Below, piece by piece: positions 1 to 8,238 of a DNA stretch of 43,545 nt (its first letter is position 1; each line of letters starts with the position of its first letter). The DNA comes from Cellulomonas sp. (lineage in GTDB: Bacteria; Actinomycetota; Actinomycetes; Actinomycetales; Cellulomonadaceae). A model generated the notes under the pieces. The model was not told where the DNA came from. It searched no databases and was given only the letters and a program-made list of their open reading frames with translations. Position numbers and translations under genes: made by a program. The stretch spans positions 1 through 43,545 of the forward strand of contig NZ_JAGIBD010000030.1 in assembly GCF_017744555.1 (NCBI RefSeq), in the 5' to 3' direction.

Positions 1-18
1 GAGCTGCCCGGCGGACAC

Positions 19-54
19 ACGAACGGCCCCGAGCCGAAGCTCGGGGCCGTTCGT
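19..54. terminator. Perfect 16-bp hairpin, probable terminator
   Basis: Arms 19-34 and 39-54 are exact reverse complements around a 4-nt CGAA loop. The hairpin lies just 3' of the minus-strand tRNA-Leu, so it probably ends that transcript and may also serve a gene to the left of the window. Neither side has a U-tract. Confidence 0.75.
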
Positions 55-72
55 GCTCGCTGTCTCAACGAG

Positions 73-155
73 TGTCCGGAGGGGGACTTGAACCCCCACG
101 CCCTTTCGGGCACTAGCACCTCAAGCTAGCGCGTCTGCCATTCCGCCACCCGGAC
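73..155 (-). tRNA. tRNA-Leu (anticodon GAG)
   Basis: Read on the minus strand, a 7-bp acceptor stem (GTCCGGG with TCCGGAC, one G-U pair) closes a cloverleaf with the long variable arm of a class II tRNA. The anticodon stem CTAGC/GCTAG encloses the loop TTGAGGT, giving anticodon GAG (reads CUC/CUU, leucine). The T arm carries GGTTCAAGTCC. The discriminator base is A and CCA is not encoded. Position 73 is the discriminator. Confidence 0.95.
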
Positions 156-201
156 GGGTGGGACCGTCGGAAGCCCGTGGGCTCCCTCAGGTGCGGCATG
201 A

Positions 202-210
202 AAGATAGCA
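202..210 (-). promoter_or_regulatory. Candidate extended -10 promoter for tRNA-Leu
   Basis: On the minus strand the sequence reads TGCTATCTT, an extended -10 (TGN-TATNNT) about 47 nt upstream of the tRNA 5' end. I see no convincing -35. The rest of 156-313 holds only this element and the leader of the AI-2E gene. Confidence 0.4.
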
Positions 211-313
211 CGGTGCGGCGCGCAGGCATGCATCGGCCCAGCGGTGCAGACTGGCGGCTACGGCACCCCGGAGGCCACCGGCTGCCACCACCTCACGCAC
301 AGCCGGGAGCCCA

Positions 314-1534
314 ATGTCCGACCTGAGCAGCATCTCCGCCAGCCGGCCGCCCGCGGGCCGGAAGGTGGCGGGTGCTCGCCGGAACCCGAACGCGTACGGG
401 ATCGAGCACACGGCTCCGCGGTGGCTGCGGAACATGGCGGGCGTCTCGTGGCGGCTGCTCGTCGTGGTCGCCGCCGTCGGGCTGATCTTCTACGCGACGT
501 CGCGGGTGCAGCTGCTGTTCATCGCGGTGTTCCTCGCGTTCGTGTTCACGGCGGTGCTGCGGCCGTTCGTCGAGGTGCTGTCGCGCTTCATGTGGCGCGG
601 GCTGGCCACGGCGTTGTCGATCCTCGGCGGGATCCTGTTCTTCGTCGGGCTGCTCACCTACGTGGCGTACTCGATCGCGAACCAGTGGAAGGACCTCACC
701 GAGCAGTTCAGCGACGGCATCGGTCAGATCACCGACTTCCTGGAGAACGGTCCGCTGCCGTTCAAGATCACGAACGAGCAGATCGCCGAGTGGATCAGCA
801 CGGCGCAGCAGTGGGTACAGGACCACGCGGGTGACCTCGCCGGTCAGGCGGCCGCCGGGGCGGGGTCGGTCGTCGAGATCTTCACGGCGCTGGCGCTGGC
901 GATCTTCTGCACGATCTTCTTCCTCGCGCGCGGCCGCGAGATGTGGACGTGGTTTCTCAACCAGCTGCCCGTCCGGGCACGCGAGACGTGGAAGACCGCG
1001 GGCGGGGCGGGCTGGTACACGTTCTCGGGCTACACGCGCGGCACGGTGATCATCGCGGTCACGGACGGCATGCTCGCGTTCATCCTGCTGACGGTCCTGC
1101 AGGTGCCCCTGTCCGCACCGCTCGCGGTGCTCGTCATGATCGGTGCGTTCATCCCGCTGGTCGGTGCGCCGGCGGCGATGATCATCGCGATGATCGTGGC
1201 GCTGGCCGCGAACGGGCTGCTGTCCGCGGCGCTCGTCGGTCTCGGCATCGCGCTCATCGGCCAGCTCGAGGGGCACGTGCTGCAGCCGTTCGTCATGGGC
1301 AAGCAGGTGTCGTTGCACCCCGTGGTCGTCGCGCTCGCCGTGACGTGCGGGACGCTGACCGCCGGGATCCTCGGCGCGATCATCGCCGTGCCGCTGGTCG
1401 CGGTGGTGTGGGCGATCTTCTCCCGGCTGCGGACGCTGGAGCCGCCGATGGAGGAGGACGAGGCGGACGACGACGTCGAACCCGTCGACGACACCGAGAA
1501 GATCGACGACAAGGCCTCCGTCAAGGAGCCCTGA
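314..1534 (+). CDS. AI-2E family transporter-like membrane protein
   Basis: A 406-residue polytopic membrane protein of the AI-2E/UPF0118 (formerly DUF20) family. Family members are inner-membrane proteins proposed to export small molecules such as autoinducer-2 or to act in cation transport; the substrate here cannot be told. A cytosolic N-terminus of about 45 residues is followed by two closely spaced helices, a soluble stretch around residues 110-190, and clustered helices to about residue 375 with the Gly/Pro-rich IGAFIPLVGAP segment typical of the family. The tail (about 378-406) is strikingly acidic (EEDEADDDVE). The ATG follows a GGGAG ribosome site. It converges on dnaE2 with only 3 nt between the two stop codons and no hairpin terminator. 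Confidence 0.85.
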   Translation: MSDLSSISASRPPAGRKVAGARRNPNAYGIEHTAPRWLRNMAGVSWRLLVVVAAVGLIFYATSRVQLLFIAVFLAFVFTAVLRPFVEVLSRFMWRGLATALSILGGILFFVGLLTYVAYSIANQWKDLTEQFSDGIGQITDFLENGPLPFKITNEQIAEWISTAQQWVQDHAGDLAGQAAAGAGSVVEIFTALALAIFCTIFFLARGREMWTWFLNQLPVRARETWKTAGGAGWYTFSGYTRGTVIIAVTDGMLAFILLTVLQVPLSAPLAVLVMIGAFIPLVGAPAAMIIAMIVALAANGLLSAALVGLGIALIGQLEGHVLQPFVMGKQVSLHPVVVALAVTCGTLTAGILGAIIAVPLVAVVWAIFSRLRTLEPPMEEDEADDDVEPVDDTEKIDDKASVKEP

Positions 1535-1537
1535 GGG

Positions 1538-4500
1538 TCACTGGAAGTCGCGCGACGAGCTCCGCACCCGCAACGACATCGGGACCAGGTGCTCCGCGAC
1601 GAGGTTCGTCGCGCCGTCCTGCCGCTCCAGCCGGCCCCGCACGACGAGCGCCTTCGACGTGCGTGCGACCCGCCGGAACCGCTGCCACAGGCCCGCCGAG
1701 CAGACGATGTTGAGCAGCCCCGTCTCGTCCTCCAGTGACAGGAACGTCACCCCGCCCGCGGTCCCTGGCCGCTGCCGGTGCGTCACGACCCCGGCGACGG
1801 CCACCCGGCGGCCGATCTCGTGGCGGTACGCCTCCTCGACGCGCAGCACCCCTGCGGCGTCGAGGCCCTCCCGGACGAACTGCGTCGGGTAGGAGTCGAC
1901 GGACACGCCAGTCGCCCACACGTCAGCCGTCGCGACCTCGACGTCGCTCAGCCCCGGCAGCATCGGCGCCGCGACCCCCACCGAGACGCCGTGCAGCGTG
2001 TCCGGTCCCTCCTGCGCGAGCGCCCCGGCCGCCCACAGAGCCTCCCGGCGCGTGACGCCGAGGCAGTCGAGCGCCCCGGCGGTGGCGAGCGCCTCGAGCT
2101 GACCGGTGGTCAGCTGCACCCGGCGCACCAGGTCCCGCAGGTCCGCGAACGGGCCGCGCTCCCGGCGCTCGTCGACCAGGCGCTGCGCGACGTCCTCCCC
2201 CACCGACCGCACCGAGGCCAGCCCCAGCCGCACCGCGAGCGACCGGCGGACGTCGGACGCGACCGACGTCCGCACACCCGCCGCCGGCGCCCGGCCCGTG
2301 CCGCTGGGTGACGGGACCAGCAGCGGCTCGCCACCCTCGGGCGTCGGTCCGGTGCGCTCCACGCACGCCTGCACGTCGGACACCTGCACGTCGGGACGCA
2401 GCACCTCGACGCCGTGCCGGCGGGCGTCCGCCGACAGGCTCTGCGGCGAGTAGAAGCCCATGGGCTGCGCCGCGAGCAGCCCCGCGTAGAACGCGGCCGG
2501 GTGGTACACCTTCAGCCAGGCGCTCGCGTACACGAGGAAGGCGAACGAGTACGCGTGCGACTCCGGGAAGCCGAAGTCGGCGAACGCCTTGAGCTTGTCG
2601 AAGATCTGCAGACCGACGTCGCGGCTGATGTCGTGCTTCGCCATCCCCGACAGCAGCCGCTCCTTGAGCGCCTCCATCCGTTCCGTCGACCGCTTCGAGC
2701 CCATCGCCCGGCGCAGCTGGTCGGCCTCCGCCGGGGTGAAGTCCGCGACGTCGATCGCCATCTGCATGAGCTGCTCCTGGAACAGCGGCACGCCCTTGGT
2801 CTTCGCGAGCGACTTCTCCAGCAGCGGGTGCAGGTAGCTCACAGGCTGCCGGCCGTGCGCACGCTCGATGTACGGGTGCACCGAGCCGCCCTGGATGGGC
2901 CCGGGGCGGATGAGCGCGACCTCGATGACGATGTCGTAGAACGTGCGCGGCTGCAGGCGCGGCAGGGTGCCCATCTGCGCGCGGGACTCCACCTGGAACA
3001 CCCCGACGGTGTCCGCGGCGCTCAGCAGGTCGTAGACCTTGGGGTCCTCGTCGGGCAGGTCGTGCAGGTCGAGCTTGCGGCCCTCGTGCTGCTCGATGGA
3101 CGTGAACGCGATCCGCAGCGCGGTGAGCATGCCGAGGCCCAGCAGGTCGAACTTCACCAGCCCCGCGTCGGCGCAGTCCTCCTTGTCCCACTGCAGCACC
3201 GTGCGACCCGGCATCCGCGCCCACTCGACGGGGCACACCTCGATGACCGGGCGGTCGCACATCACCATGCCGCCCGAGTGGATGCCCAGGTGACGCGGCA
3301 GGCGCAGGAACCGGTCGGCCAGGTCGATGACGTGCGCGGGGATCTCGTCGAGGTCGCTCGCCGCCGGGGGCAGGAGCGCAGGGACGACGTCGTGCCCGTC
3401 GGCCGTCGCCAGGCCCGGCACCTCGGTGCCCTTGGGGGCGCGCAGCACGGTGCGCTCCGCCGGCCTCGGGGCCAGCGGCGCCGGGGGCGGCTCCCACGTG
3501 TGACCCCACATCGACGCCCGGTTGCGCGTGCGCTCCTGCCGCGGCGTGGTGATCGAGGTCGGCGGCGCCGTCACCGGACCGACATGCCCGGCGTGCGGGC
3601 GGGACCGTCGTCCGCCGTAGCCCAGGGTCGGGGTCCACGTCGCCTCGCTCGCGCCATGCGCCGGGTCGGGTTCTGGGGGCGCCGCCGCCTGCGTCACCGC
3701 GGGCGACGGGCGCAGGCTCCCCCAGCGTTCGATGGACGACGCCCACGCGTCCTGCTGCCCGGCGTCGTAGCCCAGCGCTCGTGCGGCGTCCCGCACGGCC
3801 GACCGCGGCCGGTAGGAGATGACGTTCGCGACCTGAGCGGCGTGCGTCCGGCCGTGCTTCGCGTAGACGTACTGGATGACCTCCTCGCGGCGCGCGGACT
3901 CGATGTCGACGTCGATGTCCGGCGGCCCGTCCCGCTCGGGGGCGAGGAACCGCTCGAACAGCAGCCCGTGCTTGACGGCGTCGACCGCGGTGACGCGCAG
4001 CGCGTAGCAGACGGCCGAGTTGGCGGCCGACCCGCGGCCCTGCGCGAGGATCCCGTTGTCCCGGCAGAACTTCACGAGGTCGTAGACGACGAGGAAGTAC
4101 CCGGGGAACCCGAGGTCCTCGATCACGGTGAGCTCGTGCGCGAGCTGCCGGTACGCCCCGGGCACACGTTCGTCCTCCGGCGGCCCGTACAGCTCGAGCG
4201 CCCCCTGACGGACGAGCTCGCGCAGCCAGGTGGCCTCGGTGTGCCCGGGGGGCACCGGGTACGGGGGCAGCTCGGGGGCGACGAGCGACAGGTCGAACGC
4301 GCACTCGGCCGCCAGGTCCGCCGCCGTGGTCACTGTCGACGGGTACCGGCGGTGCAGCGCGAGCATCTCGGCGGCCGACCGCAGGTGCGCCATCGGGCCG
4401 CCGGGCAGCCAGCCGTCGAGGTCGTCGAGCGACGAGCGCGCCCGCACCGCCGCGAGCGCGGCCCCCAGGTCGGCGTCGCGCGGGGTCGCGTAGTGCACGT

Positions 4501-5314
4501 TGCCGGTCGCGACGAGCGGCAGGCCGGCGTCGGTGGCGAGCCGGGCGAGCGCGTCGGCCCGCTCCGAGTCGTACGCGTCGCCGGTCGCGGTGACCTCGAC
4601 CGCGACGTTGTCACGCCCGAACAGCGCGACGAGCCGGTCGAGCTCGGTCCGGGCCGCGTCGAGCCCGCCGGGTGCGACCCCGGCGACGCTCGACGGGTCC
4701 CCTCCGGCGAGCGCCCGCCGCACCGCGCCCTTGCGGCAGCCGGTGAGGACGAGCCACTGCCCGTTCGCGTTCGCAGCGAGCTCGTCGAGCCGGTAGTCGG
4801 CCGCCCCCTTCTCCCCCGTGCGCAGGTGCGCCTCGGCGATCGACCGGGACAGCGCCCGGTACCCGTCCGGCCCGCGAGCCAGCACCAGCAGGTGGGACGC
4901 ACGCGCGTCGGGGATGCCCGTCGGCAGGTCCAGGACGGGCAGGCCCGGCGTGGCGCGCGTGCGCTCGTTCGGGTGGCGACGGCCGTCCGGTGCAGGCAGG
5001 TGGAGCTCCGCGCCGAACACCGTGGGCATGCCGACGGCCTTGGCGGCCTGGCTGAACCGGACGATGCCGTAGAGCCCGTCGTGGTCGGTGACCGCGAGCG
5101 CGGTCAGGCCCAGGCGTGCGGCCTCGGCGGCGAGCTCCTCGGGCTGGCTGGCGCCGTCGAGGAAGCTGAACGCGGAGTGCGCGTGCAGCTCGGCGTAGCG
5201 GGGCCGCCCGTGCGACGAGCCCGTGGCCCGGTCGGTGGCCCGGTCGGTGGCCCGGTCGGTGGCCCGGTCGGTGGCACGGTCGGTGGCACGGTCGGCAGCC
5301 GGACGGTCAGTCAT
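1538..5314 (-). CDS. dnaE2: Error-prone DNA polymerase III alpha subunit DnaE2
   Basis: A 1258-residue C-family polymerase that performs translesion synthesis in the ImuA'-ImuB-DnaE2 SOS mutasome. An N-terminal PHP domain (HAH at 44-46, TDHDG at 76-80) is followed by the polymerase core with the catalytic Asp cluster PDIDVD (465-470), then PRHLGIHSGG, HhH motifs, and a C-terminal OB fold from about 1165. The start is ATG 5314, which overlaps the imuB stop (ATGACTGA); a longer reading frame to 5365 is less likely because it would run deep into imuB. Two oddities are noted: residues 9-32 are six copies of a 4-residue RATD repeat, and about 120 Pro/Arg/Thr-rich residues (roughly 531-653) separate IERWG from the conserved IPAHVIDLADRFL region, where I would expect only a short linker. 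Confidence 0.93.
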   Translation of the reverse strand: MTDRPAADRATDRATDRATDRATDRATDRATGSSHGRPRYAELHAHSAFSFLDGASQPEELAAEAARLGLTALAVTDHDGLYGIVRFSQAAKAVGMPTVFGAELHLPAPDGRRHPNERTRATPGLPVLDLPTGIPDARASHLLVLARGPDGYRALSRSIAEAHLRTGEKGAADYRLDELAANANGQWLVLTGCRKGAVRRALAGGDPSSVAGVAPGGLDAARTELDRLVALFGRDNVAVEVTATGDAYDSERADALARLATDAGLPLVATGNVHYATPRDADLGAALAAVRARSSLDDLDGWLPGGPMAHLRSAAEMLALHRRYPSTVTTAADLAAECAFDLSLVAPELPPYPVPPGHTEATWLRELVRQGALELYGPPEDERVPGAYRQLAHELTVIEDLGFPGYFLVVYDLVKFCRDNGILAQGRGSAANSAVCYALRVTAVDAVKHGLLFERFLAPERDGPPDIDVDIESARREEVIQYVYAKHGRTHAAQVANVISYRPRSAVRDAARALGYDAGQQDAWASSIERWGSLRPSPAVTQAAAPPEPDPAHGASEATWTPTLGYGGRRSRPHAGHVGPVTAPPTSITTPRQERTRNRASMWGHTWEPPPAPLAPRPAERTVLRAPKGTEVPGLATADGHDVVPALLPPAASDLDEIPAHVIDLADRFLRLPRHLGIHSGGMVMCDRPVIEVCPVEWARMPGRTVLQWDKEDCADAGLVKFDLLGLGMLTALRIAFTSIEQHEGRKLDLHDLPDEDPKVYDLLSAADTVGVFQVESRAQMGTLPRLQPRTFYDIVIEVALIRPGPIQGGSVHPYIERAHGRQPVSYLHPLLEKSLAKTKGVPLFQEQLMQMAIDVADFTPAEADQLRRAMGSKRSTERMEALKERLLSGMAKHDISRDVGLQIFDKLKAFADFGFPESHAYSFAFLVYASAWLKVYHPAAFYAGLLAAQPMGFYSPQSLSADARRHGVEVLRPDVQVSDVQACVERTGPTPEGGEPLLVPSPSGTGRAPAAGVRTSVASDVRRSLAVRLGLASVRSVGEDVAQRLVDERRERGPFADLRDLVRRVQLTTGQLEALATAGALDCLGVTRREALWAAGALAQEGPDTLHGVSVGVAAPMLPGLSDVEVATADVWATGVSVDSYPTQFVREGLDAAGVLRVEEAYRHEIGRRVAVAGVVTHRQRPGTAGGVTFLSLEDETGLLNIVCSAGLWQRFRRVARTSKALVVRGRLERQDGATNLVAEHLVPMSLRVRSSSRDFQ
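5223..5294. repeat. Six tandem 12-bp repeats in the 5' end of dnaE2
   Basis: Four identical copies of GTGGCCCGGTCG are followed by two copies of GTGGCACGGTCG, with no gaps. On the coding (minus) strand they encode repeated Arg-Ala-Thr-Asp upstream of the PHP domain. As the unit is a multiple of three, copy-number change would not shift the frame. Confidence 0.95.
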
Positions 5315-7022
5315 AGGTCGCCTCGCACGTCCACCCCTGGGCGCCGCAGGCGAGGAGCAGCGCACGCCCGTCGTCGAGCATCACCTGCACGTGAGCCCGC
5401 AGCACCGTGCCGTTGCCCGCCTCCGCGGTCCACCACCGCGCGCCGAGCAGCCACGGCCCGGCCCACCCGACGACCGTCCCGACCTCCCGCTCGCCGTCGG
5501 CCGGCGACCAGCGCACGGTCGCCGGCTCTCCCTGCAGCCCGGTGCGGGCGTCGATCCGGACGGGCGCACCGAGGGCGTCCCGGACGTCGGCCTGCCGGGG
5601 CGGGCTGAGCACGGTCGCGGGTGCAGGTTCGGGCAGCCGTCCAGGCCAGGGGCGGTCCAGCGGGCGTGGCGGTTCGGTCTGCTCGCCCCACGGGCGCAGG
5701 TGCACCTGTTCGTGCACGTCGCGACCGCCCTGCAGCGTCGCGGTGAGGATGCCGGCGCCCCCGACGATGCCCTGCACGCGGTCGAGGGCGCGGTGCGCGC
5801 GCAGGTCGCCCCCCGACGGGCCACCCCACAGGCGTCCCTGCTCGGCACCGGCAGCCGCGACGTCGAGCGCGGTGACGACGAGCCGGACGAGCGTGACGGC
5901 GTGCGTGTCGTCGTCCTGCCACGGGTCCGTCACGGGGAGGTCGTCGTGCGCCCACGGGTCCTGCGAGCGGGGCCGCCGCCGCCGGGTGGCCGAGTCGTCG
6001 CGCGCACGGGCGCGGGCGGTCTCGACGGCCGTGGTGGACAGCCAGCTCTCGAGCTGCCAGCGGATCCGGTCGGTGATGCGGGCGGGGGTCAGGCCGCCCC
6101 AGCCGCCGAGGTCGGTGCGCCACGTCCGCACCAGGTCGGTGCCCTCGTCGGTGCGCGCGGCGATCTGCAGGCGGCCGCACGTCACGGACTGCCGGACGAG
6201 CAGCTCGTGCAGCTCCTCGGCGAGGCGGCGGCCCGCGAACGTGGCGGTGTCGACGCGGTCGACGGGCGGGTCGAGCTCGGTGCCGACCTCGAGGTCGGGC
6301 TCGGGCCGACGACGGGCGGGCGGTCGCTCGTCGTCCCCGCGCGCGAGCGTCTGCGCCCACGTGCCGAGCCGGCCGAAGCGGGCGTGCACGTCGGCCGGAG
6401 GCAGCGCGGCGAGCTGGCCGAGGGTGCGCAGGCCGAGCCGGTGCAGCAGGTCGACGAGCTCGGCGACCTGCGCGGCCACCTCGTCCGTGACGGCGGCGTG
6501 CACGAGCTCGGTGACGCCGAGCGGCGCGAGGAACGCGGGCGACGACCCGGGCGGCACCACGGCACCCGTGCGCGCGGCGAGGACGGCCGCGAGCAGCCCG
6601 TCGGCGGTCCCGACCGCGCACTCGTGCCCCGACCCGGCGGCGACGGCGTCGACCAGCCGCTCGGCCAGGCCGTCCTCCGACCCGTGGTACCGGCTGGCCC
6701 CGCCCGCGGGGAGCAGCAGCAGCCCGGCGCGGACCACCTCGATGCCGGCCACGACCGTCTCGGCGGCGGCCGCGACGGGCTCGAACAGCCGCACGTCCCG
6801 CGCGTCGTCGGCCGCGAGCAGGACGAGCTCGGGGCAGCAGCCCTGCGCCTGTCGCCGGCGCATGCCGCGCCGGACCCCCTCCGCGCGGGCGAGGGCGGAG
6901 ACGGCGGTGACCCGCTGCCCGTCGTGCACCGCGGCGGGCAGGTGCGCGGGCACGTCCTCGGCGGTGACCGCGGCGACGACCGGCCAGTCGGGCACCCACA
7001 GCACGGTGGTGCGCGTGCTCAT
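5307..7022 (-). CDS. imuB: ImuB, inactive Y-family polymerase-like mutasome adaptor
   Basis: A 571-residue Y-family polymerase homologue that acts as a scaffold joining DnaE2, ImuA' and the beta clamp rather than as a polymerase. The N-terminus (LWVPDWPVVAA) replaces the DinB HVDMDAFYA motif, and the palm segment that normally reads SIDEAYLD is RAGLLLLPAG, so catalytic acids are missing as is usual for ImuB. HhH and little-finger regions follow, then a disordered Arg/Asp-rich stretch near residues 335-365. QGRLWG at 395-400 matches the position and pattern of the mycobacterial clamp-binding QLPLWG. The start ATG 7022 overlaps the imuA' stop (ATGA), and the 3' end overlaps dnaE2 by 8 nt. Confidence 0.9.
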   Translation of the reverse strand: MSTRTTVLWVPDWPVVAAVTAEDVPAHLPAAVHDGQRVTAVSALARAEGVRRGMRRRQAQGCCPELVLLAADDARDVRLFEPVAAAAETVVAGIEVVRAGLLLLPAGGASRYHGSEDGLAERLVDAVAAGSGHECAVGTADGLLAAVLAARTGAVVPPGSSPAFLAPLGVTELVHAAVTDEVAAQVAELVDLLHRLGLRTLGQLAALPPADVHARFGRLGTWAQTLARGDDERPPARRRPEPDLEVGTELDPPVDRVDTATFAGRRLAEELHELLVRQSVTCGRLQIAARTDEGTDLVRTWRTDLGGWGGLTPARITDRIRWQLESWLSTTAVETARARARDDSATRRRRPRSQDPWAHDDLPVTDPWQDDDTHAVTLVRLVVTALDVAAAGAEQGRLWGGPSGGDLRAHRALDRVQGIVGGAGILTATLQGGRDVHEQVHLRPWGEQTEPPRPLDRPWPGRLPEPAPATVLSPPRQADVRDALGAPVRIDARTGLQGEPATVRWSPADGEREVGTVVGWAGPWLLGARWWTAEAGNGTVLRAHVQVMLDDGRALLLACGAQGWTCEATYD

Positions 7023-7978
7023 CCGACGAGCCTCAGCCCTGGGGCCTGCGTCGACGGCGTGTCGGCGTCGGCCCGCCCGACCGCCACGAGGTCGTCCGCC
7101 GCCCCGAGCGGCAGCGTGAGGTCGGTCGACACGGGCGGCGCCGAGCTTCCCCGGCCCGACCGCGTGACCCGCAGCTCGTGCGTGCGCAGCCGCCCGTCCC
7201 CCGCCCCCGCACCGGTCCAGCGGCCGGCCTCGACCGTGAGGACCGTCGAGGCGCCCGGCCACTCGACGGTCGACAGCAGCACCGCGCCGCGGTCCCGGGC
7301 CCGGGCGGACAGCCGACGGCGGTCCGCGTCCGTCAACGCCGCCTCGGGTCCGACGACCACCACGTCCATGCCGTCGACGAGCGCCGCCACGACCGTGGGG
7401 GCGTCGGCACCGGGACGCGGGACGACCGCGAGCCGGTCGAGCGCGACCCCGGCCTGTGCGGCCGCGAGCAGCCCGACGGTCGGCTGACCCACCACGGCCG
7501 CCCAGGACCCGCCGGCGCACGCGTGCGCGAGCACGGTCAGCACGAGCGACGTGGACCCGAGCACCGCGGTGGTGGCGCCGCGCCGCAGGCCGTCGGGCAG
7601 CAGCGGCAGCAGCGGCGGCGGGACGGGCATGGCCGGACGTTCGGTGGTGATGAGGCTCGTGGGCCGGGCGGTCGGTGCGTCCTCGTCCGGGAGCGGCTCG
7701 ACGAGCGCGAGGACGGGGTGCTCGTCCTCCGCGGTGGGGCCCTCCGCGACCGGACCGGCAGCCGGCTCGACGGCGGGACGAGCAGCGGGCTCGATCGCGG
7801 GACGGGCACCGGCGGCGACCGCAGGACGGGCAGCGGCGGCGACCGCGGAAGTGGCGACCGGCGCGTCTCCCCCGGTCCCCACCCGGGTGCTGCGTGCCCC
7901 GGTGCGCAGCTCGGCCCGGGCCAGCACGGCACGCGCGAGAGCCGTGCGGTCCTCGCGGGACAGCGTGCTCGTCGACAT
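7019..7978 (-). CDS. imuA': ImuA' RecA-like mutasome accessory protein
   Basis: A 319-residue protein at the head of the mutasome operon. ImuA' proteins are RecA-fold proteins needed for damage-induced mutagenesis with ImuB and DnaE2. The core from about residue 125 has a degenerate P-loop region (VLGSTSLVLTVLA, without GKT), a later VDGMDVVVVGPEAAL strand and RARDRGAVLL, consistent with the family. Residues 47-78 are an Ala/Pro repeat (ARPAV/I-EPAA type). The chosen start, ATG 7978, has a strong GGAGGAGG site just upstream; a longer frame opens at 8044 but would include part of the promoter. A LexA box lies 72 nt upstream of the start codon. Confidence 0.8.
   Translation of the reverse strand: MSTSTLSREDRTALARAVLARAELRTGARSTRVGTGGDAPVATSAVAAAARPAVAAGARPAIEPAARPAVEPAAGPVAEGPTAEDEHPVLALVEPLPDEDAPTARPTSLITTERPAMPVPPPLLPLLPDGLRRGATTAVLGSTSLVLTVLAHACAGGSWAAVVGQPTVGLLAAAQAGVALDRLAVVPRPGADAPTVVAALVDGMDVVVVGPEAALTDADRRRLSARARDRGAVLLSTVEWPGASTVLTVEAGRWTGAGAGDGRLRTHELRVTRSGRGSSAPPVSTDLTLPLGAADDLVAVGRADADTPSTQAPGLRLVG
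7745..7840. repeat. Degenerate 24-bp repeats inside imuA'
   Basis: About four imperfect 24-bp units encode eight-residue Ala/Pro-rich repeats (ARPAVAAG, ARPAIEPA, ARPAVEPA). They form a probable flexible linker between the N-terminal helix and the RecA-like core. Confidence 0.7.
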
Positions 7979-8049
7979 GTCGGCCTCCTCCCGGTCCTCA
8001 CCTGCGACAACGCTCTGACCTGCGGATTCACCACGATCCGGCACGATGA

Positions 8050-8065
8050 TCGAACGTTTGTTCGA
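8050..8065. promoter_or_regulatory. LexA (SOS) box
   Basis: TCGAACGTTTGTTCGA matches the Gram-positive/actinobacterial LexA box (CGAAC-N4-GTTCG) in all conserved positions. It lies between imuA' (start 72 nt away, minus) and the divergent Pr6Pr-type gene (plus), so LexA should repress the mutasome operon and might also affect the divergent gene. Confidence 0.92.
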
Positions 8066-8238
8066 GTATCTCAGTGAACGCTGACACTCCCGCCGCTGTC
8101 AATCCGGCGGACGCCGCTCACCCGGTCAGCGGCACGCCGCTCGGCCCCACCGGGCCGCGACCTGCACTACCGTCGGTCCACGCCCGGCAGCGTCGCCGGG
8201 CACGGCCGTGGTGGGTGCACCACGAAGGAAGGACACGC

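Noticed and set aside
2414..5608. Very long plus-strand open frame opposite dnaE2 and similar antisense frames elsewhere
   Set aside because: High third-position GC leaves few stops on the opposite strand. The proteins are Arg/Ala/Gly-rich without domains, while the minus-strand products match known families.
8074..8238. Longer N-terminus for the Pr6Pr membrane protein from GTG 8074
   Set aside because: No ribosome site, low-complexity extension, and ATG 8239 has a strong GAAGGAAGG site.
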